Positions 1 to 9,338 of a DNA stretch of 64,000 nt are shown one piece after another (position 1 is the first letter of the stretch; each line of letters opens with the position of its first letter). The notes beneath the pieces are model-generated. The model worked only from the letters and a program-made list of their open reading frames with translations. It was not told the DNA's origin and ran no database searches. The position numbers were made by a program, and so were the translations under genes. Source of the DNA: Dysgonomonas sp. PH5-45. GTDB taxonomy: Bacteria > Bacteroidota > Bacteroidia > Bacteroidales > Dysgonomonadaceae. The stretch lies in the NCBI RefSeq assembly GCF_029893235.1, contig NZ_JARXWE010000006.1, forward strand, positions 1 through 64,000, written 5' to 3'.

Positions 1-118
1 CAAAAAGTAAGGTCCACTGCCGGACTACTCATACATACGATGGGCAAAATTGCCATCGCTTTTATTTATCTAATTTTTTAAATACTGATTCGCATAAATA
101 ACATAACAACACTTCAAA
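1..118 (+). mobile_element. 3' end of a probable insertion sequence
   Basis: From base 1 an open frame runs to a TAA at 79-81 and reads like the last 26 residues of a DDE-type transposase (basic start, then a Leu/Ile-rich stretch ending in Tyr-Leu-Ile-Phe). About 35-40 AT-rich bases follow with no coding similarity to ClpB. Recognisable ClpB sequence begins near base 112-124. The simplest reading is an insertion sequence sitting inside clpB, with its right end between about 82 and 118. The family cannot be assigned from so short a piece, and the other end lies outside the window, so terminal inverted repeats and a target duplication cannot be checked. A contig misjoin is the main alternative. 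Confidence 0.5.
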
Positions 119-123
119 GTCAA

Positions 124-1170
124 TTGCACGAAATGCAAGGCGCTTCGGCAATGGTGAAAGAAGAAGTTGACGCAACTGATATTGCTGATGTGGTTTCCCG
201 TTGGACAGGCATCCCTGTGAGCAAAATGCTTCAGAGCGAAAAAGATAAATTACTGAACCTCGAAAAAGAACTGCATAAGCGGGTAGTGGGGCAGGATGAG
301 GCCATAGAAGCCGTTTCGAATGCCATACGCCGTAGTCGTGCCGGGTTGCAAGACCCCAAGAGGCCTATCGGTTCGTTTATCTTTTTAGGTACAACAGGGG
401 TTGGTAAAACGGAGTTGGCAAAAGCTCTTGCCGAATTCTTGTTTGACGACGAAAACATGATGACACGCATCGACATGAGCGAATATCAGGAAAAATTCAG
501 CGCCACCCGCCTCATCGGGGCACCTCCCGGATATGTGGGGTACGACGAAGGAGGGCAGCTTACCGAAGCAATCAGGCGAAAACCCTATTCGGTAGTATTG
601 TTCGACGAAATAGAAAAAGCCCACCCGGATGTATTTAATATCCTGTTACAGGTTTTGGACGACGGACGGCTTACCGATAATAAGGGGCGTGTTGTAAATT
701 TCAAGAATACGATTATTATCATGACCTCAAATATGGGTTCGCACTTGATACGTGAAAATTTTGCAGGTATCACTAAAAACAATCATGACGAGGTTATAGA
801 AAAAACAAAGGCCGAAGTCTTGGATATGTTGAAATCGACCATTCGTCCCGAATTTTTGAATCGTATTGATGAAATAATCATGTTCGAGCCACTGAAGCAA
901 ACCGAAATAGCACAAGTGGTACGTATTCAATTGAACAGTATTGTTTCGATGCTCGAAAAAAATGGCGTAAAATTGCTATTTACCGATGCAGCTGTTAACC
1001 AGATTGCTGAAGCCGGATTTGATCCTGAATTTGGAGCCCGACCGGTGAAACGAGTTATTCAACGTCAGGTGCTTGACACACTTTCTAAAAAAATATTAGC
1101 CGGAACAGTGAATCATTCGCATCCTATTACAATAGATTCAGAAAATGGAGAATTAGTGTTTAATAACTAA
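124..1170 (+). pseudogene. clpB: ClpB disaggregase, 3' fragment (interrupted)
   Basis: This is the C-terminal 40% of the AAA+ disaggregase ClpB, which works with DnaK to resolubilise aggregated proteins. It contains the end of the middle/D1 linker (VSRWTGIP), the whole second ATPase domain with Walker A (GTTGVGKTE, near residues 89-97), the [11 protein letters not shown] pore loop, Walker B ([11 protein letters not shown]), sensor residues in TSN and FLNRIDE, and the D2 small domain (FGARPVKR). Full ClpB is about 860 residues; the N domain, D1 and most of the coiled coil are missing because foreign sequence precedes base about 112. The first codon given is TTG; ATG codons at 133 and 151 are alternatives. 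If expressed it would make a D2-only protein that could not function as normal ClpB. Confidence 0.85.
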
Positions 1171-1194
1171 AACAAATCATCAGATACTTCTTTT

Positions 1195-1240
1195 AAAGGT
1201 TTCTTTCTTTATCAATAATAGAGGAAGAAACCTTTGTTTT
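1195..1240 (+). terminator. Hairpin terminator after clpB
   Basis: An 11-base perfect stem (AAAGGTTTCTT at 1195-1205 with AAGAAACCTTT at 1225-1235) and a 19-base loop are followed by GTTTT. It lies 25 bases after the clpB stop. Confidence 0.7.
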
Positions 1241-1283
1241 CTGTTAAAGCATGATGTAGTATGATTTTTTAGTCATAGAAAAA

Positions 1284-1314
1284 TTGTTAAATATTTTATA
1301 TTTACTTACCTTTG
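1284..1314 (+). promoter_or_regulatory. Bacteroidetes-type promoter of the polysaccharide locus
   Basis: TTG at 1284-1286 is separated by 20 bases from TACCTTTG at 1307-1314, matching the Bacteroidetes -33/-7 pattern. Transcription would start near 1321, leaving an AT-rich leader of roughly 120 bases before the ATG at 1444. No UpxY/UpxZ-type antitermination gene is present downstream, unlike the Bacteroides fragilis capsule loci. Confidence 0.7.
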
Positions 1315-1443
1315 CGCTTGGGTGTTTTTGTAAAAAGACTAATATTTACTTGTGTTTACAAATGTAATAGCACCATATTAGCTTTTTAAAGTATGTAATT
1401 AAAAGTATTTTAAGTGGATTTTCACCAATCAAGAGTCAAGTTA

Positions 1444-2481
1444 ATGAATAAAAATGTGACTAAAACTACAATTTTGGTTTCTGGTGCAGCTGGTTTTATT
1501 GGATTCCATGTAGTGCGGAAATTACTCAATGAGGGTTTTGTGGTCATCGGGCTTGATAATATAAATGATTATTACGATGTAAACTTAAAATATGGACGAC
1601 TAAGGGAAACCGGGATAGAACAATCTTCTATCAAATATGGCGAAATGGTACAGAGTACAAAATACCATAATTACCGGTTCATTAAAGCAAATCTGGAAGA
1701 CAGGCAGGCCATAGAAAATCTGTTTTCAACCGAAAAGATAAATATAGTTTGTCATTTAGCGGCACAGGCTGGAGTGCGCTATTCTATCGAAAATCCACAC
1801 ACATACATCGACAGTAATATTGTAGGCCTCCTTAATATATTAGAGTGTTGTAGACATAACAAAATTGAGCATTTGGTTTATGCTTCAAGTTCTTCGGTCT
1901 ATGGCATGAACTCGAAAATTCCATTTTCGGAAAACGACAGGGTAGACCATCCTGTAAGCCTCTATGCGGCAACAAAAAAGAGTAATGAACTGATGGCGTA
2001 TACTTACAGCCATCTTTATCAATTACCAACAACAGGATTACGCTTCTTTACGGTTTATGGTCCTTGGGGACGTCCGGACATGGCTCCAATGCTTTTTGCA
2101 ACAGCCATATCGGAAGGGAAATCTATCAAAGTGTTCAATAATGGAGATATGAAACGAGACTTCACATATATAGACGATATTGTTGAAGGAATCGTATTAA
2201 CGATGAAAGTTATACCGAACAAAAACAGTGAAACTCCGTTCTGTAGTTTGTTCAATATTGGCAATTCACAACCTGTTGCCCTTATGGATTTCATACAAAC
2301 TCTTGAAGATTGTATGGGTAGAAAGGCAAAAATGGAAATGTATCCGATGCAGGCTGGCGATGTGAAAATTACTTATGCCGATACAACAAAGTTAGAACAG
2401 GCTACAGGCTATAAGCCAAATACGAGCCTTAAAGATGGGATAAATTGTTTTGCAAAATGGTATAAAAATTATTACAAATAA
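1444..2481 (+). CDS. UDP-glucuronate 4-epimerase-like SDR enzyme
   Basis: This is an extended short-chain dehydrogenase/reductase of about 345 residues. It shows the NAD-binding GAAGFIG near the N-terminus, the insertion after the second strand (YGRLRETGI...) typical of UDP-glucuronate 4-epimerases, SSSSVYG, the catalytic Tyr-X3-Lys in YAATKKSNE, and the RFFTVYGPWGRPDMA block. The expected reaction is interconversion of UDP-glucuronate and UDP-galacturonate in the cytoplasm. The next gene makes UDP-glucuronate, which supports the call. A GTG at 1414 would add ten residues, but the ATG at 1444 places the glycine motif at the usual distance. It is the first gene of the polysaccharide locus. Substrate specificity is inferred from family resemblance. 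Confidence 0.85.
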   Translation: MNKNVTKTTILVSGAAGFIGFHVVRKLLNEGFVVIGLDNINDYYDVNLKYGRLRETGIEQSSIKYGEMVQSTKYHNYRFIKANLEDRQAIENLFSTEKINIVCHLAAQAGVRYSIENPHTYIDSNIVGLLNILECCRHNKIEHLVYASSSSVYGMNSKIPFSENDRVDHPVSLYAATKKSNELMAYTYSHLYQLPTTGLRFFTVYGPWGRPDMAPMLFATAISEGKSIKVFNNGDMKRDFTYIDDIVEGIVLTMKVIPNKNSETPFCSLFNIGNSQPVALMDFIQTLEDCMGRKAKMEMYPMQAGDVKITYADTTKLEQATGYKPNTSLKDGINCFAKWYKNYYK

Positions 2482-2498
2482 GACAATTATATAAAAGA

Positions 2499-3812
2499 AT
2501 GAAAATAGCAATAGTTGGAACAGGTTATGTAGGACTCGTCACCGGAACATGTTTCTCCGAGATGGGGGTGGATGTTACATGTGTGGATGTAATGCAAGAA
2601 AAAATAAATAATCTGAAGAACGGAATCATTCCTATATACGAACCAGGACTCGAAGATATGGTTCGGCGCAATTATGATGCAGGCCGCCTAAACTTTGCCA
2701 CCGATTTGGCATCCATATTGAATGATGTAGATATAGTTTTCAGTGCAGTGGGAACTCCTCCCGACGAAGACGGAAGCGCAGACCTGAAATACGTTTTGGA
2801 AGTGGCTCGCACAATTGGTGCAAATATGAATAAATATGTATTAGTTGTAACCAAAAGTACAGTACCTGTGGGAACTGCCCAAAAGGTGAAGGAAACTATA
2901 CAAAAAGAGCTTGAAAAAAGAGGTGTAGACATTGAATTTGATGTTGCATCTAACCCTGAATTTCTAAAAGAGGGAAATGCCATAGACGATTTCATGAAAC
3001 CCGACCGTGTTGTTGTTGGTATTGAATCCGATAAAGCAAAATCTCTCATGGAGAAGCTATACAAGCCATTTATGATGAGTAATAATCGTCTTATTTTTAC
3101 GGATGTACCATCAGCCGAGATGATTAAATATGCGGCAAATGCTATGCTTGCAACCCGGATCAGTTTTATGAACGATATAGCCAATCTGTGTGAAATTGTA
3201 GGGGCTGATGTGAATATGGTACGTGTGGGTATCGGTAGCGATCCACGTATAGGCAACAAATTCCTTTATCCCGGTTGTGGATACGGAGGTTCATGTTTCC
3301 CCAAAGACGTTAAGGCTCTGATAAAGACAGCTGAACAAAAAGGCTATAATATGCGTGTATTAAAAGCTGTTGAGGAAGTTAATGATATACAAAAAGAAAT
3401 ATTATTTGAGAAACTTCTAAAACACTTTAATGGAAATATAAAAGGTAAAAAAATAGCAATTTGGGGTTTATCTTTTAAGCCCGAGACTGACGATATGCGG
3501 GAAGCGCCATCTTTAGTTATCATCAATAAGATATTAGAAGCCGGAGGCTCAGTCTCAGCTTACGATCCTATCGCTATGGGTGAGTGTAAACGTATTATCG
3601 GCGATAAAATTGATTATTGTACAAATATGTACGATGCCGTTCCCGATGCTGATGCTCTGTTGCTTGTTACAGAATGGAAAGAATTTCGTGTACCGAGCTG
3701 GAGCGTAATAAAAAAAGCGATGAAAAGGCCAGTCGTTATTGACGGACGAAATATTTATGAAAAGAAAGAGCTTCTGGAACAAGGCTTTGAGTACAGTTGT
3801 ATAGGACAGTAA
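2499..3812 (+). CDS. ugd: UDP-glucose 6-dehydrogenase
   Basis: This enzyme oxidises UDP-glucose to UDP-glucuronate with two NAD+. The 437-residue length is normal. It has the N-terminal Rossmann motif GTGYVGLVTG, the STVPVGT and NPEFLKEG blocks, the catalytic cysteine at residue 266 in GYGGSCFPKD, and the C-terminal UDP-binding region (GLSFKPETDDMREAPS). It lies 17 bases after the epimerase, which would convert its product to UDP-galacturonate. Together they indicate an acidic sugar in the surface polymer. Confidence 0.93.
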   Translation: MKIAIVGTGYVGLVTGTCFSEMGVDVTCVDVMQEKINNLKNGIIPIYEPGLEDMVRRNYDAGRLNFATDLASILNDVDIVFSAVGTPPDEDGSADLKYVLEVARTIGANMNKYVLVVTKSTVPVGTAQKVKETIQKELEKRGVDIEFDVASNPEFLKEGNAIDDFMKPDRVVVGIESDKAKSLMEKLYKPFMMSNNRLIFTDVPSAEMIKYAANAMLATRISFMNDIANLCEIVGADVNMVRVGIGSDPRIGNKFLYPGCGYGGSCFPKDVKALIKTAEQKGYNMRVLKAVEEVNDIQKEILFEKLLKHFNGNIKGKKIAIWGLSFKPETDDMREAPSLVIINKILEAGGSVSAYDPIAMGECKRIIGDKIDYCTNMYDAVPDADALLLVTEWKEFRVPSWSVIKKAMKRPVVIDGRNIYEKKELLEQGFEYSCIGQ

Positions 3813-3849
3813 ACATATTACAACCAGATTATTCGACAAAATATAATTT

Positions 3850-4839
3850 ATGATGAATCATCAACTAGAAAATACCAAAATATTAGTAACCGGAGGAGCC
3901 GGATTCATAGGCTCTAATTTATGTGAAGAGTTACTCAAGTATAATTGTGATATTGTTTGCTTAGATAATTTTTCCACCGGTAAAATAGAGAATATAATAC
4001 ATTTATTCGGTAATAAGAGGTTTAAACTTCTGGTTGGAGATATTCGTAATATTGACGATTGCCAAAAAGCGGTAGAGGGTGTTGATTATGTGTTACATGA
4101 AGCAGCATTAGGTTCTGTTCCGCGTTCAATAAAAGATCCTATTACTAGTAATGATGTTAATGTTTCAGGATTTCTAAACATGTTGATTGCAGCAAGGGAC
4201 GCGAAAGCAAAACGGTTTGTTTATGCAGCAAGTTCTTCCACATATGGCGATTCACAATCTTTGCCTAAAGTTGAGGATATTATAGGAAAACCCTTATCTC
4301 CATATGCAATAACAAAATATGTAAATGAACTCTATGCTGATGTTTTTTCGAAAACATATGGAACAGAGTGTATCGGATTACGATATTTTAATGTGTTTGG
4401 CCGACGGCAAGACCCTAATGGAGCATATGCAGCTGTAATTCCATTGTTCGTTAAGAAATTTATAAATCATGAATCTCCTGTAATAAACGGAGATGGAGAA
4501 TATTCGAGAGACTTCACATATATAAAAAATGTGATACAGATGAATATTTTGGCGTTAACAACGCAAAATTCGGATGCAATAAATACTGTTTATAATACTG
4601 CATATGGCGAAAGGACAACATTGAATCAACTTGTTGGTTTTCTAAAGGAATTCTTAGGAAAGTATGATCCGGAAATACTGAAAGTAAAAGTAGAACATGG
4701 TCCAAACAGACAAGGAGATATTCCCCACTCACTTGCCTGTATTGATAAAGCTAAGGATTTGTTAGGGTATAATCCGGAATATAGTATGAAAGAAGGTTTA
4801 AGAGAAGCAACAGAATGGTATTGGAATAATTTAAAATAA
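3850..4839 (+). CDS. UDP-N-acetylglucosamine 4-epimerase (WbpP/TviC type)
   Basis: This extended SDR enzyme of 329 residues carries GGAGFIGSN, the [10 protein letters not shown] block characteristic of the WbpP/TviC group of UDP-HexNAc 4-epimerases, ASSSTYGD, the catalytic YAITKYVNE, and [21 protein letters not shown]. The expected role is interconversion of UDP-GlcNAc/UDP-GalNAc or of their uronic acids. The next gene, one base away, encodes the matching TviB/WbpO dehydrogenase. That pairing is the one that makes UDP-GalNAcA in Salmonella Vi antigen and Pseudomonas O6. Two ATG codons at 3850 and 3853 are equally possible starts. Confidence 0.85.
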   Translation: MMNHQLENTKILVTGGAGFIGSNLCEELLKYNCDIVCLDNFSTGKIENIIHLFGNKRFKLLVGDIRNIDDCQKAVEGVDYVLHEAALGSVPRSIKDPITSNDVNVSGFLNMLIAARDAKAKRFVYAASSSTYGDSQSLPKVEDIIGKPLSPYAITKYVNELYADVFSKTYGTECIGLRYFNVFGRRQDPNGAYAAVIPLFVKKFINHESPVINGDGEYSRDFTYIKNVIQMNILALTTQNSDAINTVYNTAYGERTTLNQLVGFLKEFLGKYDPEILKVKVEHGPNRQGDIPHSLACIDKAKDLLGYNPEYSMKEGLREATEWYWNNLK

Positions 4840-4840
4840 G

Positions 4841-6094
4841 ATGAAAGAAATAAAAATTGCAGTTGTAGGTTTAGGATATGTAGGTTTGCCATTGGCAAGG
4901 CTTTTCGCAACAAAGTATCCGGTTGTTGGTTTTGATGTTAATAAGAAAAGAGTAGAAGAATTAGCTGCGGGGCATGATCATACCCTTGAAGTAGAGGATA
5001 ATATTCTTCAGTCTGTATTGAAAAAACAATCCGATGATAAAATAGGATTATATTGTTCTTGTAATTTAGATGATATAAAAGATTGTAATTATTATATAGT
5101 AACAGTTCCTACCCCTGTAGATAAGAACAACAGACCAGATCTAACCCCTTTGATAAAGGCAAGTGAAACAGTAGGTAAGGTTATAAATAAAGGAAATATT
5201 GTAATTTACGAATCCACTGTATATCCGGGAGCTACAGAAGAGGACTGCATTCCTGTGGTAGAAAAAATTTCGGGACTTAAATTTAATGTAGATTTTTTTG
5301 CTGGTTATTCACCTGAACGAATCAATCCGGGCGATAAAGAACATACTGTTGAAAAAATTAAGAAAGTGACATCCGGTTCTACGCCTGAAATTGGAGAAAA
5401 AGTGAATAATTTATATTCTTCAGTTATAATTGCCGGAACACATTTGGCTCCAACTATTAAAGTTGCTGAATCAGCAAAAGTGATTGAAAATTCGCAACGC
5501 GACATAAATATTGCATTCGTCAATGAATTGAAAAAAATATTCGACAGAATGGGTATTGACACAAATGCTGTTTTGGAAGCCGCAGGCACAAAATGGAACT
5601 TTCTTCCTTTCAAACCGGGACTTGTAGGAGGTCATTGTATTGGTGTTGACCCATATTACTTAGCACAAAAAGCACAGGAATATGGCTATCATCCGGAAAT
5701 TATTTTAGCTGGGCGCCGTATGAATGACAGCATGGGCGAATATGTGGCTAGTCAGGTAGTGAAAAAAATGATAAAACAAGGTATTCAGGTGAAAGACTCC
5801 AACATTTTAGTTTTGGGTATTACATTCAAGGAAAACTGCCCTGATGTACGTAATACTAAAGTTGTGGACGTTATCCGGGAATTGAAAGAGTATGATACCA
5901 ATATTACGGTTTACGACCCATGGGCTAATCCACAAGAAGTGAAACATGAATACGGATTGGATATTCTGACAGAAATGCCACAAGGTGAATTTGATGCTGT
6001 GGTGTTGGCTGTGACGCACAAGGAGTTTGAAAATTTAGATTACACTTTTTTGTTAAAGAATAAAAAAAATACTTACAGTCTGAAGAATATTTGA
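4841..6094 (+). CDS. UDP-N-acetylhexosamine 6-dehydrogenase (WbpO/TviB type)
   Basis: This member of the UDP-glucose/GDP-mannose dehydrogenase family has 417 residues. It shows Rossmann [10 protein letters not shown], the VPTPVD loop, [11 protein letters not shown], the [14 protein letters not shown] block typical of the TviB/WbpO/WbpA group, the catalytic cysteine at residue 266 in [15 protein letters not shown], and the C-terminal [15 protein letters not shown]. It likely oxidises UDP-GlcNAc or UDP-GalNAc to the uronic acid. Its ATG follows the preceding stop by one base, indicating translational coupling with the epimerase. Whether the final sugar is GalNAcA or GlcNAcA cannot be read from the sequence. 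Confidence 0.87.
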   Translation: MKEIKIAVVGLGYVGLPLARLFATKYPVVGFDVNKKRVEELAAGHDHTLEVEDNILQSVLKKQSDDKIGLYCSCNLDDIKDCNYYIVTVPTPVDKNNRPDLTPLIKASETVGKVINKGNIVIYESTVYPGATEEDCIPVVEKISGLKFNVDFFAGYSPERINPGDKEHTVEKIKKVTSGSTPEIGEKVNNLYSSVIIAGTHLAPTIKVAESAKVIENSQRDINIAFVNELKKIFDRMGIDTNAVLEAAGTKWNFLPFKPGLVGGHCIGVDPYYLAQKAQEYGYHPEIILAGRRMNDSMGEYVASQVVKKMIKQGIQVKDSNILVLGITFKENCPDVRNTKVVDVIRELKEYDTNITVYDPWANPQEVKHEYGLDILTEMPQGEFDAVVLAVTHKEFENLDYTFLLKNKKNTYSLKNI

Positions 6095-6154
6095 AACAAT
6101 TTAGTCCTTATTTTATAAGGAATATATAAGTTCTGAAGTAGAACTTTTTCGTCT

Positions 6155-7588
6155 ATGGAAAAAACAACATTAAAAAAAAATATAATAAACGGAACATTGT
6201 GGTCTACAGGAGGGCAGATAGCTTCTTTATTTATTGGCTTAATAGCTAATATTTGGTTGGCTCGCATACTGTCGCCTGACGAATTTGGACAAGTTGGTGT
6301 TGTTATGTTCTTTATTATAGTAGCAAATGTTCTTACTGAAGGCGGATTAGTTGGTGCATTAGTTCGAAAAAAGGATGCAACCCCCAAGGATTATTCTACT
6401 GTATTTATATGCAATCTGGTTATAAGTGTATTATGTTTCTTATTGTTAGTTGCTTTTTCAGGAAAAATAGCTGATTTTTATAAAGATCAGGCTCTTCAGT
6501 CGCTACTTATTGTTGCATCTCCAGTACTTATTATAAATGCATTCCAAATAACTCAACTCGCAAAACTAATAAGTGATCTCAAATTTAAAAAAAGATCTAT
6601 ATTAAGACTTATTTCAACTATTATTGGGTCGATTGTAGGAATAATATCTGCATATTGTGGTACCGGAGTTTGGTCATTAATATATATGCAACTGGGAATT
6701 GCAGCGTCATTGACAATATTACTTTGGATTACTGAAGGTTTATTCTTTTCTATTCAATTCAGTAAAGTTTCTTTTAAAAAATTATATAGCTTTGGAGTCA
6801 ACACTACATTAGCTTCTCTTTTAGATACTGCTTTTGACAATATTTATCAATTGATTTTGGGTAAATATTTTTCATTTAATCAGGTAGGATATTATTATCA
6901 GGCAAAAAAACTGCAAGATGTTCCGGGAGGAGTTATTAATATGGTAACACAAACTGTCATTTTTTCATCTTTAGCAAAACTGCAAGATGATAAAGTTGCT
7001 TTTACAAAAGCTTATAATAAAATAACATTGTTATTTTTAGTCGTTTTGGGTTTTATCAGTTGCCTTATCTATGTATATTCAGAACAAATTATTCTCATTG
7101 TATATGGAAAAAAATGGTTAGGTGCTATTTTTTATATGCAATTGTTAACTATAGCTTCTTTTTTTTATTTACAAGAGAAAATTAATAGAGTAATTTTTAA
7201 AGTATTTGATAAAACAAATCAAATACTTTATCTAGAATTTTTCAAAAAGGGAGTTCAAATCATAAGTATAATAGTAGGGGTTATCTATTTAAATATCTAT
7301 TTTTTGATTGTGGGTTTCGTTATAACAAGTATTATAGGCTATTTTATTAATTATTTTTATTCAAGAAAAATATTAGAAAAAGATGGTTCCTTTGAATTTG
7401 TTTCTGTAATAAAAGTTGTAATGATTGCTTCTATCTGTATATTTGTTACATGTGAAGTAAATAACTGTATAGAAAACATCTATATAAAATTATTTTCATT
7501 ACCCTTATTAATTATACTATATTGGGGAGGATTATATATATTAAGAATATATAATATAATAGATTTCATTAAGAACTTTAAAAAATAA
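6155..7588 (+). CDS. Polysaccharide flippase (Wzx-like, MOP superfamily)
   Basis: This 477-residue integral membrane protein has about 12-14 hydrophobic segments and the usual start of the polysaccharide transporter family (INGTLWSTGGQIASLFIGLIA, then LARILSPDEFGQVG). It would flip the undecaprenyl-linked repeat unit across the inner membrane. The gene begins the AT-rich central block of the locus, and a polymerase-like membrane protein lies two genes downstream, as expected of a Wzx/Wzy system. No Wza, Wzb or Wzc homologue is visible, so export and chain-length control must be encoded elsewhere. Confidence 0.85.
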   Translation: MEKTTLKKNIINGTLWSTGGQIASLFIGLIANIWLARILSPDEFGQVGVVMFFIIVANVLTEGGLVGALVRKKDATPKDYSTVFICNLVISVLCFLLLVAFSGKIADFYKDQALQSLLIVASPVLIINAFQITQLAKLISDLKFKKRSILRLISTIIGSIVGIISAYCGTGVWSLIYMQLGIAASLTILLWITEGLFFSIQFSKVSFKKLYSFGVNTTLASLLDTAFDNIYQLILGKYFSFNQVGYYYQAKKLQDVPGGVINMVTQTVIFSSLAKLQDDKVAFTKAYNKITLLFLVVLGFISCLIYVYSEQIILIVYGKKWLGAIFYMQLLTIASFFYLQEKINRVIFKVFDKTNQILYLEFFKKGVQIISIIVGVIYLNIYFLIVGFVITSIIGYFINYFYSRKILEKDGSFEFVSVIKVVMIASICIFVTCEVNNCIENIYIKLFSLPLLIILYWGGLYILRIYNIIDFIKNFKK

Positions 7589-7593
7589 TTTAT

Positions 7594-8117
7594 ATGATTA
7601 TGTTGAATAAAATATTAAATATGTGTAGAAGGCTTTTTTGGTCTCCAACTAAATATGGCCGCCACCTAGGTGCAAAGATTGGAAATAATTGCCTAATATC
7701 TACAAAAGGATTTCCGTCAGAAGCTTATTTAATAGAAATTGGAAATTATTGCAGAATAGCATCCAATGTTGCCTTTTTTACGCATGGAGGAATTTGGTCA
7801 CAGAGGAAAAAATATAATGAAAACCTTGATTATTTTGGTAAAATTAAAGTTGGAAACTATACATATATTGGAGAAGGTGCTAAAATTATGGCTGGAGTCA
7901 CATCGGAAATGACGTTATAATAGGAGCTGGGAGTATTGTGACAAAATCTATTCCAGATGGAAAAATAGTCGCTGGCAACCCTGCTAAAATTGTGGGGGAA
8001 ACGATTGATTTCGTTAATAAAATAAGAAATATTAGTGTATCAACAAAGACTATGAATTATTCAGAGAAAAAAACTTTTTTACTTTCATTAAATGATGATA
8101 AATTTATAAAGAAGTAG
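7594..8117 (+). pseudogene. Left-handed beta-helix acetyltransferase, frameshifted
   Basis: The first frame (7594-7920) encodes hexapeptide-repeat acyltransferase sequence with NNCLIST, IEIGNYCRIASNV, FFTHGG and KVGNYTYIGEGAKIMAGV, then stops early. From 7902 a second frame continues the same protein at the exact expected point, as IGNDVIIGAGSIV, VAGNPAKIVG and a charged tail, ending at TAG 8115-8117. One base is missing near 7900-7902. With it restored the product would be 174 residues, normal for a WbbJ/CatB-like O-acetyltransferase acting on the polysaccharide. The site is not a homopolymer, so slippage-driven phase variation is not obvious; sequencing error or true inactivation are both possible. 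The stop abuts the next start. Confidence 0.85.
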
Positions 8118-9314
8118 ATGCCAATTCTTTTATGCATATTAGAAACATTTTTTATATATAAACTATATAAAAAATTTCAATTTAAAAATTTCTTTGTTTT
8201 AGTATATCTAATTGTATATTTTTACTGTAACGCTATTTTATTTGATATTTATATACTAGGCAATGAATCTGTTTTGAATAAAACTTTGGTTGTAATTGAT
8301 ATTAATTCAACAGCCTTTGACCTTGTTTTCATTGTTTATTTTCTGTTTTTATTAAGTTTTTACTTGATGTTTTATTATTATTCTCCGCTGAAGAGTGAAA
8401 ATACTCAATATCAAGTAAATATAAATTCTAAGATAATAATATTTGTTTGTTTCGTTTTATTGGTAACTGCATATTCGAATTTGCAAGTTGATAGAGTTAC
8501 TCTTAAAGATGAAGGTAATTTTATAACAAATACTTTAAACGTATTATTATCCTATTTTTTTATTTTCATTGTTTTTTATTCAAAAAAAATCAACTCTAAA
8601 ATATTTTTTTTCTTTGTTGTATCATTTATAATATATAGTATTTCTAGGTTTGAGAGAGAACCTCTTGTCTTTCTTTTTATTATATTATTGTTTTATTATC
8701 AACCTAAGAAAAGTATTGTTTATTTGATTCCTGTATTTCTGATTGGCTTATTTGCTTTAAGTTATTATAAAGCATTTTCTGCTATAGCCCTGCGAGGGGA
8801 TGGTATGGGTCTGTTTTTTGCTTATGTAAAAAATAATCCGATTTCTTTATCTATGCTTGATCCTTTGCCTTCATTTAGTTTATTATATGACTATTTTAAC
8901 TCAAATCATCTTTTTTATTCCGATTTTCAATTTTCTTATTTTACTTCCTTTCAGAATCAATTTGAAAAATATTACTATGGAAAAGAAATAAGTTCGGTGA
9001 GTAAATATTTATCTGATTATTATGTAAAAGGACAATACGGAGTTGCTTTTTCTATGATATTGGAGTCTCTTCTAAATTTTTCTTTTTTCGGTCCTGTTTT
9101 TTTAGCTATAGTTGCCAAAATAATTTATAACTTTTTAATAAAACACTTCTATTATATACAAACTGTTATCAATGTGATGTTTGTAATGTTTTTTTTATCA
9201 TTTGTTAGAACTGAATTAATGGTTATGATTAAAATCTTTATTATTCCAATGGTTATATTTCTTGTATTAGTTCACATTCATAAAAAGTTAACGAGAAAAA
9301 CAAGTTTTAGCTGA
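8118..9314 (+). CDS. Probable polysaccharide polymerase (Wzy-like)
   Basis: This 398-residue, very hydrophobic protein has roughly ten membrane segments and a long extracytoplasmic stretch in the C-terminal half, around LLYDYFNSNHLFYSDFQFSYF and KYLSDYYVKGQYG. Sequence alone gives no firm family. The topology, extreme AT-richness and position between a flippase and glycosyltransferases fit the O-antigen/oligosaccharide repeat unit polymerase role, joining lipid-linked repeats at the periplasmic face. Its ATG directly follows the stop of the frameshifted acetyltransferase. Confidence 0.65.
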   Translation: MPILLCILETFFIYKLYKKFQFKNFFVLVYLIVYFYCNAILFDIYILGNESVLNKTLVVIDINSTAFDLVFIVYFLFLLSFYLMFYYYSPLKSENTQYQVNINSKIIIFVCFVLLVTAYSNLQVDRVTLKDEGNFITNTLNVLLSYFFIFIVFYSKKINSKIFFFFVVSFIIYSISRFEREPLVFLFIILLFYYQPKKSIVYLIPVFLIGLFALSYYKAFSAIALRGDGMGLFFAYVKNNPISLSMLDPLPSFSLLYDYFNSNHLFYSDFQFSYFTSFQNQFEKYYYGKEISSVSKYLSDYYVKGQYGVAFSMILESLLNFSFFGPVFLAIVAKIIYNFLIKHFYYIQTVINVMFVMFFLSFVRTELMVMIKIFIIPMVIFLVLVHIHKKLTRKTSFS

Positions 9315-9338
9315 GTATAATAATATCAAATAGAAATA

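Noticed and set aside
2672-3259. 195-residue open frame on the minus strand
   Set aside because: It lies wholly within ugd, whose catalytic motifs are intact.
7895-7905. Phase-variable tract in the acetyltransferase gene
   Set aside because: The bases around the frameshift form no homopolymer or short tandem repeat.
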